NCBI GenBank assembly: GCA_947179155.2
Contig: OX359278.1
Span: 29,888,773 to 29,952,772 of the forward strand
DNA: 64,000 bases
Direction: 5' to 3'
DNA from: Hedera helix
Taxonomy: Eukaryota; Streptophyta; Magnoliopsida; Apiales; Araliaceae
In this document: positions 44,690 through 53,984 of the stretch, one piece after another
Layout: each line of letters starts with the position of its first letter
Numbering within the stretch: position 1 is the first letter of the stretch
Program-made: the position numbers and the translations under genes
Notes under the pieces: generated by a model
Seen by the model: only the letters and a program-made list of their open reading frames with translations
Database searches by the model: none
Told to the model about the DNA's origin: nothing

Positions 44690-46804
44690 ATGGCTGAGAA
44701 CCCTAGTCCTAACCCAGCTCCTGTATCCCGGGAAGAATTCGATGTTGTGAGAAATCAGATGACGGAATTGACCACAATGCTAAAAGAGCACTTCAAGTTA
44801 AAATCGAAGTCGCAAACCGAGGACCCACCGGGGCCATCATCTCAGGGGAACGAGTTGACCCCAGAAACCCCGAAGGTTGAACAGCCAAAACAAATTATCG
44901 TTATTCCAGAAGATGAAATTGCTAGTAATGTCAGTAAGAAGCTAAAGCAGATGGAAGAGGCCATCAAAACTATGAAGGGGATCGGGTCATATGGCAGCGT
45001 CAACTACTCCGACTTATGCATTTTCCCGGGAGCCAAATACCCCGAGAAGTTCAAGATCCCCGAATTTGAAAAGTATAGCGGGTCGGGGGATCCTTACACG
45101 CATCTAAAAGTCTATATCGGAGAACTTGGGGTATATGCTGAGGACGAGTCGTTGAGAATGCAGTTATTCCAGAAAAGCCTGACAGGGGAGGCTAGGACCT
45201 GGTACGCGAGGCTGGATAATGCTAAAATTCATAACTGGGAGGAGTTGGCCCACACCTTCTTGATGCAATACAGCTTTCAGTCCCAAATGGCCCCGGACCG
45301 ATACCAGATGACAAAGATCAGGAAGCAGACTAATGAATCTTTCATAGAGTACGCTCAACGGTGGAGAAGGTTGGCGGCCCAAGTAAACCCACCCATGAAC
45401 GAAACAGAGATGGTAATGACCTTCATCGATATACAGGAGGCCCCTTATTATGAAATGATGATAGCTGGGATAGGGAAGCCTTTTGCGGAGATGATCAGAC
45501 ACGGGGAAATGGCAGAGATGGGGTTGAAGTCAGGAAAGATCCGAGACCTCACAGCTCTTGAAGCTGTTGCTGATCAGATACGAAGCGGGAACTATGGCAG
45601 TACGTCCCGGATACCAGAAAAGAGAAATGAGGAGGATGTGTCCCTGGTCTTACAAGGGCTATCTGGGGAAGCAATGAGTAGCCGTCCTGTCCGCATGCCA
45701 AGAAGCGAGCCCCTGCGACAGCCGACTTTCCCCAATCAGAGGTCTGAGGGGCGAAGGAGATTTGAAAATGCCCGAGATAGGGAATTCACCCCGTTGGGAG
45801 ATCCATTAGAGCAAATATTGGCCGTGTTAATCACCCAAAAGAAGATTACGGAGCTGGCACCACCGACTGACCCAAAGGGGAGGAAGTACGACCCAAGCAA
45901 GAAATGTGCCTATCATTCCGGGTCCCCGGGGCATGACACTCAGGAATGCTGGACGTTGAAACATAAGATACAAAACTTGATCGATAGGGGGGACATCGTA
46001 ATTGAACGACCAGATGTCAACGCCAGCCATCTGCCGCAATGCGAAACAGATGAGGTAAGCATGATTGGGTCAGGAAATATCGGGGTGGACCCCAATCGCA
46101 AATACATCCGAAAGGTCGAAGAATACCCCCCAATGAGCGAAACAAATGTCCTTGAACGGGAATGTTTGGGGGAGGTTAAGGTCATTAGGCAAGAATTGAA
46201 GTTGGTCAGGCATCAAATGAAGCAATTAGCAGACCTGGTGGTACACCAACATAATCTGACGAGGCAACTCTTCACCCAATTACTGAGAGACCAAACGGAA
46301 GAAGAGGACAAACAAATTTCAAACCAGGATCCCTCCCAGGAAAACCAGCTGACTCAAGGAGATCAAAACAGAATGAAAAGGCAGGGAAATGAAAATAATA
46401 AAGATGCCAGACGATCCCACCAGTGGAGCCTTGATAACCGCTCGGACAGAGGTGAACCCTCAAAGGGGAAAGATCGAGCAGCATTCCCAAGAGATCGAAA
46501 GTTCACCCCTTTGAGCAAATCAAATGCAGAAATATTGCACCTTCTGATCAGCCGGGGAAAGATTACGGAGTTGCTGCCACTAACCGACCCCAAGTCTAAA
46601 AGATACGATCCTACACGAATATGCCTCTATCATTCCAACTCACCAGGGCATGATACTGAAGAGTGTTGGGCGTTGCGGCACAAGATCCAAAATCTTATCG
46701 AAAGAGGAGAGCTGAAAATGGCAAACGACCTTGGGATCACCGCAATGGGGAGCCTGACCACCGACGAACGGATTGTCGAGCCTCAACGAACCATGAAATG
46801 GTAA
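44690..46804 (+). CDS. Gag-like protein of the Tat/Ogre lineage with duplicated C-terminal Cys/His module
   Basis: I chose the ATG at 44690 (MAENPSPNPAPVSREEFDVV, 704 aa) over 44582, because the extra 36 residues overlap splice-like leader sequence and look non-coding. With numbering from 44582 (740 aa): a coiled-coil-like segment 50-135; the Retrotrans_gag core about 145-330 with KFKIPEFEKYSGSGDPYTHL, GEARTWYARLD and ESFIEYAQRWRRLAAQV; then a basic linker. Two homologous modules follow at 394-474 and 637-713, each with FTPL...I..LI....ITEL.P.TDPK and CxYHS.SPGHDT.ECW.L.HKIQNLI.RG. The C-x2-H...H-x4-C spacing suggests metal binding. Gag forms the particle that packages element RNA. The frame stops cleanly at TAA without pol. 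Confidence 0.9.
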   Translation: MAENPSPNPAPVSREEFDVVRNQMTELTTMLKEHFKLKSKSQTEDPPGPSSQGNELTPETPKVEQPKQIIVIPEDEIASNVSKKLKQMEEAIKTMKGIGSYGSVNYSDLCIFPGAKYPEKFKIPEFEKYSGSGDPYTHLKVYIGELGVYAEDESLRMQLFQKSLTGEARTWYARLDNAKIHNWEELAHTFLMQYSFQSQMAPDRYQMTKIRKQTNESFIEYAQRWRRLAAQVNPPMNETEMVMTFIDIQEAPYYEMMIAGIGKPFAEMIRHGEMAEMGLKSGKIRDLTALEAVADQIRSGNYGSTSRIPEKRNEEDVSLVLQGLSGEAMSSRPVRMPRSEPLRQPTFPNQRSEGRRRFENARDREFTPLGDPLEQILAVLITQKKITELAPPTDPKGRKYDPSKKCAYHSGSPGHDTQECWTLKHKIQNLIDRGDIVIERPDVNASHLPQCETDEVSMIGSGNIGVDPNRKYIRKVEEYPPMSETNVLERECLGEVKVIRQELKLVRHQMKQLADLVVHQHNLTRQLFTQLLRDQTEEEDKQISNQDPSQENQLTQGDQNRMKRQGNENNKDARRSHQWSLDNRSDRGEPSKGKDRAAFPRDRKFTPLSKSNAEILHLLISRGKITELLPLTDPKSKRYDPTRICLYHSNSPGHDTEECWALRHKIQNLIERGELKMANDLGITAMGSLTTDERIVEPQRTMKW

Positions 46805-47788
46805 ATTCCAAGGATACGATTGTGAGTCCCAAAAAAAGGGGGTGTGGGGACGTTATCATCTACTTAATGTTATAGCCTGTTTTATTTTCTGTGCATTATG
46901 ATGTTATGTTTTCTAGAAAAAACAAAAAAACAAAAAAACAAAAAAACAAAAAAAAAAAAAAAAAGCAATCTTGTGTGTTATCAGGCCTGAACTACGAAAG
47001 ACCTGATCTCCTCTTCCTATAGGAGTACGTAGGCAGCCACTTTGGCGCGGTCTAATCCTTGCAAAATCTATAGAACCCTTCGATGGTTTTACATTTAATG
47101 ATCAATGATTCAGACAACCTGTTCTCTTGTCAACCCATCGGAGTACACTTCCTACCTGATCAAAAGTAAGGGATTTTGGGTTCCCAGCATCTCATCAGCC
47201 CACCTGTCAAAGACACTACGAAGCAATGACCTTGACAACAATCAAGACTTGGGCAATTTTGAAATCGATGGCGACTCGACACTGGGGCATTCATCAGCCA
47301 TCCGTGGAAAGGTAGTGCACAATTTAACATCTATTATACGATCTCGTCAGCGTACAATAACATCATCAGAGATGTACTATCAATTGGTCCTTTCCAGTCG
47401 GAGCTCTTTCAGAATACGATGACCCGCAGGTAAGGTACAACTTCTTCCATCTTTTTATTTCTTTCCAGTCTCCCTGTACATATATTAAGACTGCACATAG
47501 TTTAACTCTAACATTACTGTTGGAAAGAGAAAATTTTATTTGACTTGTTAGGAATCGAATTAATTCTGACAAGCATCAGTTGAGCAGACTCATGAGTATG
47601 ATTAGACGATTAAAACTGTCCAACAAAGACCTGATTTCGAAGTGTCGTTCGAAGTAGAATTCACCTCATAGGCAAGTCTGCACTTTGCGTTTGCGCCAAC
47701 TTTCAGATGTGGGGTATAAAGCTATGACGATAATGATGACAGTTGATGCAAAATCGGAGGGTGAATAAAGGATAATATGATGTCTCGA
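46805..47788 (+). other. Post-gag non-coding region of the Tat-like element
   Basis: Starts with an A-rich (AAAAAAAC)n stretch at 46917-46965. It then has TGAACTACGAAAGACCTGAT and GGAGTACGTAGGCAGCC near 46985-47036, a phrase I recall recurring in Tat/Ogre elements. No pol domain is found in any frame. Confidence 0.6.
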
Positions 47789-48275
47789 ATCGTGGCCTGA
47801 GTTATTCGAGTAATTAGGCCTGAGGGGTGCCTTTACACCTAGCGCCCTAAAGTCATCTGATTTGGGAGTCGTCGGCCCAACGCTCGTTACATGGGTAACT
47901 CAGAGCCTAAGAAAACGAGCATTACAGCTGCAGAGACCTGAGCAGATTCGAATCGTGGCACGGGTTATTCGAGTAATTAAGCCTAAAGGGTGTCTCTACA
48001 CCTGGTGCCCTAAGGTCGTCCGATTTGGGAGTCACCGGCCCAACGCTCGCTACATGGGTAACTCAAGCCTAAGAAAACGAATCTTGCACAGAGTCAGACG
48101 AGGTATGAATGCAGTAAAACCACCTAACTTGTATCGAAGCGTGGCCTTTGTTACTCGAGCAAGTAAACCCGAAGGGGTGTCTTTACACCTAATGCCCTAA
48201 AGCCGCATGGTTTGGGAGTCATTGGTCCAAAGCTCGTTAAAGGGGTAACTCTGAACAGCCTAAGAAAACGAGACA
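47789..48275 (+). repeat. ~135-bp conserved block in three tandem copies (160-190 bp spacing)
   Basis: Copies at about 47789-47926, 47950-48083 and 48141-48271. Shared strings include GGGGTG.CTTTACACCTA, GCCCTAA.GTC, TTTGGGAGTC..CGGCCCAACG, ACATGGGTAACTC and AGCCTAAGAAAACGA. Frames through them are broken, so conservation is not obviously protein-driven. Confidence 0.88.
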
Positions 48276-48567
48276 AGTTAAGTGGACACGAAAAAGAAAA
48301 AAGCAGACTCAGGAAAAGAAAAAGAAAAAAATTTCGACCAGAGAAAAAAAGAGAGGCTCATCTAAAGTCACGGAAAAGAGGCCCCTAATTGAAGGATTGC
48401 ATCGCACAGTGCACTTGTCATATGACGTAAATCCTGCGAAGAACGATATCAAGAATGAAGACGGAATACCTTTGATAAAGGAAGGTAGTTTTTAAATTTA
48501 ATCATACTCACGTATATTGACCATGAATGCTTAAAAGTTTTATTACGATTTCATAACTCGTCAAATG

Positions 48568-48602
<35 letters not shown>

Positions 48603-50013
48603 GAGAAGAAAAAAAGTGAAATCGAGAATGACTTAGTACCTTCACAATTCATTCAATGTCAACTTAATCCACTCACGATTCACGAAAAAAAGAGATCCAT
48701 CCCGATTTCAAGTTTCACGATAAGACGAAAACATCACGGACACGAGCTAAATTGCATAATCATGAGCATTCCATTTTATCTGCTCTACTGTTGAGATGTT
48801 TAGTAATATCGAAGTTAACCCCGCCGACCCGAACCGTCGAGCATTTAGCGTTTGTTACTTGTGCAGGATATGAATCGGTGTGCGTAACTTGGCATGACAA
48901 ACGAAATGACTTCCCAAATGAATCCTCGACAAAAACATGAGTAAAGGCTGGGGCATCTTAAAGATCATGGAAATGAAAGGGGCACAGGTCCATATCAGAC
49001 TCCTCATCAACGAACCTTCCTCCACGACCATCAATGGATTTTGACGAACTCAGCCTGATGCATGCTGACATTACCTCGATACTCAAGCGAGCATATGCAA
49101 GAGCGATATAATTCCTGACGTCAGAGCTGATCGATTAAAAGGCGAGGAAGGGCAACATGGCCGTCGGTCATCGCAAAAAGGCAAATGGACTGCCTCAATC
49201 CGATTTAGGTCAAGAGTGGTCAATACATACGACCAAATGACAAGAGGACCACCTAGATATCAGCCCAGAATCTAGGCATAATCCTCCAGCCTCAGAGGAA
49301 GTCCCTGCATCCCAAATTCGAAGACATGACGATCTGTGGGCAGGATGAGGAGCCCGGGATAAGTCGATTGGGCATTCAAAACGACATATACAATTCCCCA
49401 ACAGAGAAACGATCAGGGGCATGCGATTCAATAAACCAACCTTGAAGTCAAGAAACTGTGCTCCCAAATAAGGCATCGCACAACTGAGTAGTCAAAAAGA
49501 GCGACACGCGAAAAATTGTATCATTTGACTAAACAGGGGTCATTTCCTTCCAAGCATATCTATTGACCCATGCATAACATCTGCGCATCCATGTATCTAT
49601 CAAAATAAAATATACGTGAAAGTAAAATCACAGGTACGAGACTGTCAGCGTCACGAATGCCAGTGCCATTGATCGGAAAGACATGACAGCGGGAAACTTC
49701 TACGATCCGATGCACCCAAAATCTATGGAACATCAAGGAATTGCAAAATGACTGTCTGAAGCACCTTCAGCTAATCAACAAGGATCAAAGCTCAAAAGCA
49801 CTGGCTGTCAAGAGCGATCTACGAGAACAAACCCCAAGAATGACAAGTCAAACCAAAAGAAATGACTGGCAAAAGCGATTTACGAGGACGAATCCCAGGG
49901 AGGCCCCACAAACTATTCAGGTACGCTTTCCTTTTAAAATTTCCTCTAGAATTATTGCATTTTTATGATGTACAATACGATGCGAGTCCATTTAGGATAG
50001 TACACAGCGTTTC
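48276..50013. other. Non-coding 3' region of the Tat-like element
   Basis: Purine-rich stretches (48290-48360), a poly-A run (48568-48593) and mixed sequence with no recognised domain. Repeated CAAGAGCGATCTACGAG / CAAAAGCGATTTACGAG phrases occur at 49809 and 49868. Confidence 0.5.
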
Positions 50014-51169
50014 CGGAGACGAGACCCGGCAATTACAAACATGACCCGTCAGTGAAAATCCCTGACCGTCCAACATGACCCGTCAGTGAAAACCCCTGAC
50101 CGTCCAAACACGACCAGTCAGATACGATACCTGACCAAACCAAAAACGACCAGTCAGATACGATACCTGACCAACCCAAAAACGACCAGTCAGATACGAT
50201 ACCTGACCAACCCAAAAACGACCAGTCAGATACGATACCTGACCAACTCAAAAATGACCCGTCAGTCAAAAGAAACTGACCGTCCAAACATGACCCGTCA
50301 GTGAAAACCCCTGACCGTCCAAACATGACCCGTCAGTGAAAACCCCTGACCGTCCAAACATGACCCGTCAGTGAAAATCCCTGACCGTCCAAACATGACC
50401 CGTCAGTGAAAACCCCTGACCGTCCAAACATGACCCGTCAGTGAAAATCCCTGACCGTCCAAACATGACCCGTCAGAAACAAGAACTGACCGTCCAACAC
50501 GACCCGTCAGAAACAAGAACTGACCGTCCAAAATGACCCGTCAGTGAAAACTCCTGACCGTCCAAGCATGACCCGTCAGTGAAAACCCCTGACCGTCCAA
50601 ACATGACCCGTCAGTGAAAACCCTGACCGTCCAAAACGACCCGTCAGATACGAGACCTGACCAATTCAAAACGACCCGTCAGATACGAGACCTGACCAAT
50701 TCAAAACTACCCGTCAGATACGAGACCTGACCATTTCAAAAACGACCAGTCAGATACGAGACCTGACCAATTCAAACGACCCGTCAGATACGATACCAGA
50801 CCAATTGAAAAAACGACCCGTCAGATACGATACCTGACCAATTGAAAAAACGACCCGTCAGATACGAGACCTGACCAATTCAAAGCGACCCGTCAGATAC
50901 GAGACCTGACCAATTCAAAACTACCCGTCAGATACGAGACCTGACCATTTCAAAAACGACCAGTCAGATACGAGACCTGACCAATTCAAACGACCCGTCA
51001 GAGACTATACCTGACCAACCAAAAAAACGACCCGTCAGATACGAGACCTGACCATTTCAAAAACGACCAGTCAGAAATGATACCTGACCAATTCAAAAAT
51101 GACCCGTCAGAAACGATACCTGACCGTCACAAAAAATGACCCGTCGGAGACGAGACCCGGCAATTACAA
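50014..51169. repeat. Hairpin minisatellite array, ~32 units of ~35 bp
   Basis: Units have the form GACC(C/A)GTCAG-N(9-13)-CTGACC followed by a short spacer. GTCAG/CTGAC is an inverted pair in nearly every unit. Classes: GTGAAAACCC...CCGTCC, GATACGATA...CAACCC, GATACGAGA...CAATTC and GAAACAAGA...CCGTCC. A block at about 50672-50797 recurs at about 50886-51011 (214-bp offset), a higher-order duplication. The array is bracketed by the same 25-bp string (CGGAGACGAGACCCGGCAAT...) at 50014-50038 and 51145-51169. Confidence 0.93.
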
Positions 51170-51185
51170 GATAACTTGTTAGAGA

Positions 51186-51300
51186 CTAAACCCATACGAT
51201 CCGTTGGCAAAGGATCCGACGATGACGATACGACCCGTTGGCAAAAGATCCGACGATGACAATGCGGTAACCGTTGGGGAAAGATCCGACGATGACCAAA
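51186..51300. repeat. ~45-bp tandem repeat, 3 copies
   Basis: CCGTTGG.(A/G)AA.GATCCGACGATGAC recurs with variable spacers. Confidence 0.85.
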
Positions 51301-51425
51301 ACAATGCGATGCGATGCGATGTGCGATGCGATGCTATGCGATGTGCGATGCGATGCGATGTGCGATGCGATGCGACGAGCGATGCGATGCGATGCGATGC
51401 GATATGCGATATGCGATACATCATA
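51301..51425. repeat. (GCGAT)n-type pentanucleotide array
   Basis: Runs of GATGC/GCGAT with periodic GTGC interruptions. The plus and minus frames across it give CDAM/HRIAS-type repeats that are artefacts. Confidence 0.95.
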
Positions 51426-51594
51426 TGAGAAGCAGTGCGATATGTGATTTCATATGCGGTGTAATGCGATTTTGATTTAGTATGATAAGCGATTTGATAT
51501 TTAAATATGCAATATGCGTTAAGCAAGAGAAAAATAGTTTTGGCGAATATGCGATGCGAGTCCATTTGAGGCCGTAACCGGTAATATTAGTGTT

Positions 51595-51665
51595 GCATCA
51601 TTAACCTGTATATGTTGCATCAATGATATATATGTTGCATCATTAAAATATGTGCTGCCATCATC
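51595..51665. repeat. ATGTTGCATCA(A/T) repeats
   Basis: Three copies of TGTTGCATCA(T/A) at about 51591, 51613 and 51632, just upstream of the PPT. Confidence 0.8.
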
Positions 51666-51726
51666 ATGCATTGGGTGCCTACTTCTTTATCATGTTCATT
51701 TCATATGACATTACATAAACATGATA

Positions 51727-51738
51727 AAGAGGGGCAGC
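51727..51738 (+). promoter_or_regulatory. Polypurine tract of the Tat-like element
   Basis: AAAGAGGGGCAGC runs into LTR start TGTAGACACC. Confidence 0.85.
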
Positions 51739-53979
51739 TGTAGACACCCAAATTTTGCACTTTTGCACTAACCCTGACAGGAGGGCAGAATCGTCATTTG
51801 ACCCGACGAGCGAAAAGGAAGGTGGACCCCAACATCAAGCCACCCCAGCGATTTACGGTCAAAGCCGCCACAACGGACAACGAACATCCGGTCACTTGAG
51901 GCAAGGCGAACAGTTGATCCAGAAAAACCTGAACCGACCACAAAAGACGACTAATGGCCACTCCGCTTACGATGTTCGGGGGTCTTGCTCCCCGGTGAGC
52001 GAGCGGCTGCCCAGCTCGCCGGTGAGCTGGCGGGGGGGTAGGGGGCAGCGCCCCCTGGAAGCCAAGCACAACGAGCAATTTATACACCAAGGAACAGCCT
52101 TCCGAAATAATACAGCAGAAATTGGCAAATTAATACCGCGTGGCACGAAATTCGAGAAAAATGCGTCGGACAGCCGCGGATGCATCTGCGGCCAAACGAC
52201 TTTCGAGGTTCGCACGGCTCGAGGGCGGCACACGGCAGCCGAGGAGACGGCCACAGCAGGCAGCCGCAGATGCATCTGCGGCTGGCCGCAGATGTATCTG
52301 CGGCTGCCTGCTGAAGCACTATAGATCGCCATTTTCAACCCGAGAACAAAAAGAGAAGAAAAAAAAAAGAAAAGGAAAAAAAGAAAAAGAGGAGAGAGAG
52401 AGCTCGCGGGGAAGAGAGAGAGAGGTTATTTTGCTGTTAGATCCAAGCACTAGATCCATATTGTTGTGCTATTTAGCTTAGTAATCTTGTGGTGTATCCA
52501 TTTCGTGATATAAAAGCTTGAATCCGCGTTTTGCAAGGTGAAAAGATTGTCCTTTTGGTATTCTATCGCTTGTATTGTTAATATAGCTTATGTTTTGGGT
52601 TATGTGATGTAATATGTTGTTATGTTGATAAAGGATCCGTGGATTAGGGGTTGTTAGCGAGGTTTCCATCGGAAAGTAACTCCTCCTAACGCCCCGATGA
52701 CATCCGTACGGTGATATCTCGTTCGTTGTGGTAATGGATAGTTTTAGTGATTAAGTTGTGATATTTGGGTTATGTAATGTGATAGCAATGTTAAATCTCG
52801 TTAGATTTGGTTTAGGGTTGGTTGTGTCATGATTTGGGTAAATGTGAGCCTAGGGAGGAGATTCTCGCGGTCAAATCCCGATGATGGACATTTTGGTGTA
52901 TGTAATCATGGTATAGGGTCCATGGATGTGTATTTTGTAATATCCGGCCTTAAAGCGATACAAAGTCGTGTTCGGGTTAAGGCCCCGTAATAATAATAAA
53001 ATATGTGATTGTGGGTGTTTGGGGTTGTCTGGATGGCTTACATGCCCGTGGATAGCCCCGACACGTTGTGAGTGCTTGTTTAATTTACGACACAAAAAAT
53101 GGTTTTTAAATAAGGCAAATAATGAAGATTTTGTAAAAAATGATCAATTTCAGGATATTAGAGTCACGAGGTCTAAAGGTTAAGTGTTTTGGCGAACTTT
53201 AATCCATGATTGATGAATAGGCTTTAATTGGTTTTTAAAACGTCATAAAAAACGATTTTGTAAATAAATAAGTGTTTTCATTAAACTTTGTGCATAGGGT
53301 TAAAGAGTTCTAGAAGTTGCCCTCGTTTTATTTAGATTAACTGTTAGAAGGCAATGTATAGTCTCGATTCCTATTTGACAAAAGTTTAAAATTGTTTGTT
53401 TTCTAAAATGACATCTAATAAAAAACCCTCAAAAGTTTTCGAAATTAAAAATCAATCTTTCTTATAAAAAAGCAAAACCTCGTCATTTGGGTCAAAAGAC
53501 GTTAAAACACTTTCCAGATAAAGCACATTTGCCATACAAAAATCCAAACAAAATTCACCACAAGCATTCACCTAGGCACACATGCACACACACGCAACTC
53601 ACACATTTTAGGATTTAAAAGGATAGGAAAACATCAAGATAGCGGTAACCGTGTTTCACGGAAGTCGGGGGGTGCCTAACACCTTCCCCTCGCTTAAGCA
53701 AAGCCCCCGAACTCTATGAATCTCGGTTTGCGGACCAATTAACTCGGAGTCACATATGAGCCAGCGATTACGAAAACAAACTCGGATGAGTTGGTACATC
53801 CATTTCAAATATACCAACTGGCGACTCTGGTCAATTGGCTCATAAAAAATCGATCTTTCAAAACCCGTCGACATTAAGCCGACCCTTTTTAATAAATCAC
53901 ATCTTAAATCTAAAGGCTAAAATTGGAAAGGGACATTTTATTATTAAAAAACGAGACGACGAAAATCCCGGCGTCGACA
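51739..53979 (+). mobile_element. Tat/Ogre-like 3' LTR (2241 bp)
   Basis: Same ends and content as 41661-43901. The palindrome cluster is at 52176-52311 and a PBS-like TGGCGACTCTGG at 53819-53830. Confidence 0.95.
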
Positions 53980-53984
53980 CATAC
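53980..53984. repeat. Target-site duplication CATAC (right) of the Tat-like element
   Basis: Matches 41656-41660. Confidence 0.96.

Larger units (their letters stand above)
41661..53979 (+). mobile_element. Non-autonomous Tat/Ogre-like LTR retrotransposon
   Basis: 12.3 kb, flanked by CATAC duplications, with identical-length 2241-bp LTRs, a TGGCGACTCTGCTGGGGAC primer site, one Gag-like gene (44690-46804), a long 3' non-coding region with several tandem-repeat families, and a PPT (AAAGAGGGGCAGC). No protease, reverse transcriptase, RNase H or integrase is encoded between the LTRs. The PBS, the LTR ends and the GGAGTACGTAGGCAGCC phrase near 47020 recall Tat/Ogre elements. The near-identity of the LTRs makes it the youngest datable insertion in the window. 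Confidence 0.93.

Noticed and set aside
50033..50326. Open frames through the hairpin minisatellite (WSGIVSDWSFLG-type peptide repeats)
   Set aside because: Units of 36 bp keep any frame open by periodicity; other units of 35 bp break it. No sign of protein selection.
50014..51169. CRISPR array
   Set aside because: Regular ~35-bp units superficially resemble one, but spacers are repeated rather than unique, there are no cas genes, and the context is a plant retrotransposon.
51179..51565. Frames in the GCGAT array (SHRIAHRIAS-like repeats)
   Set aside because: Microsatellite translation artefact.
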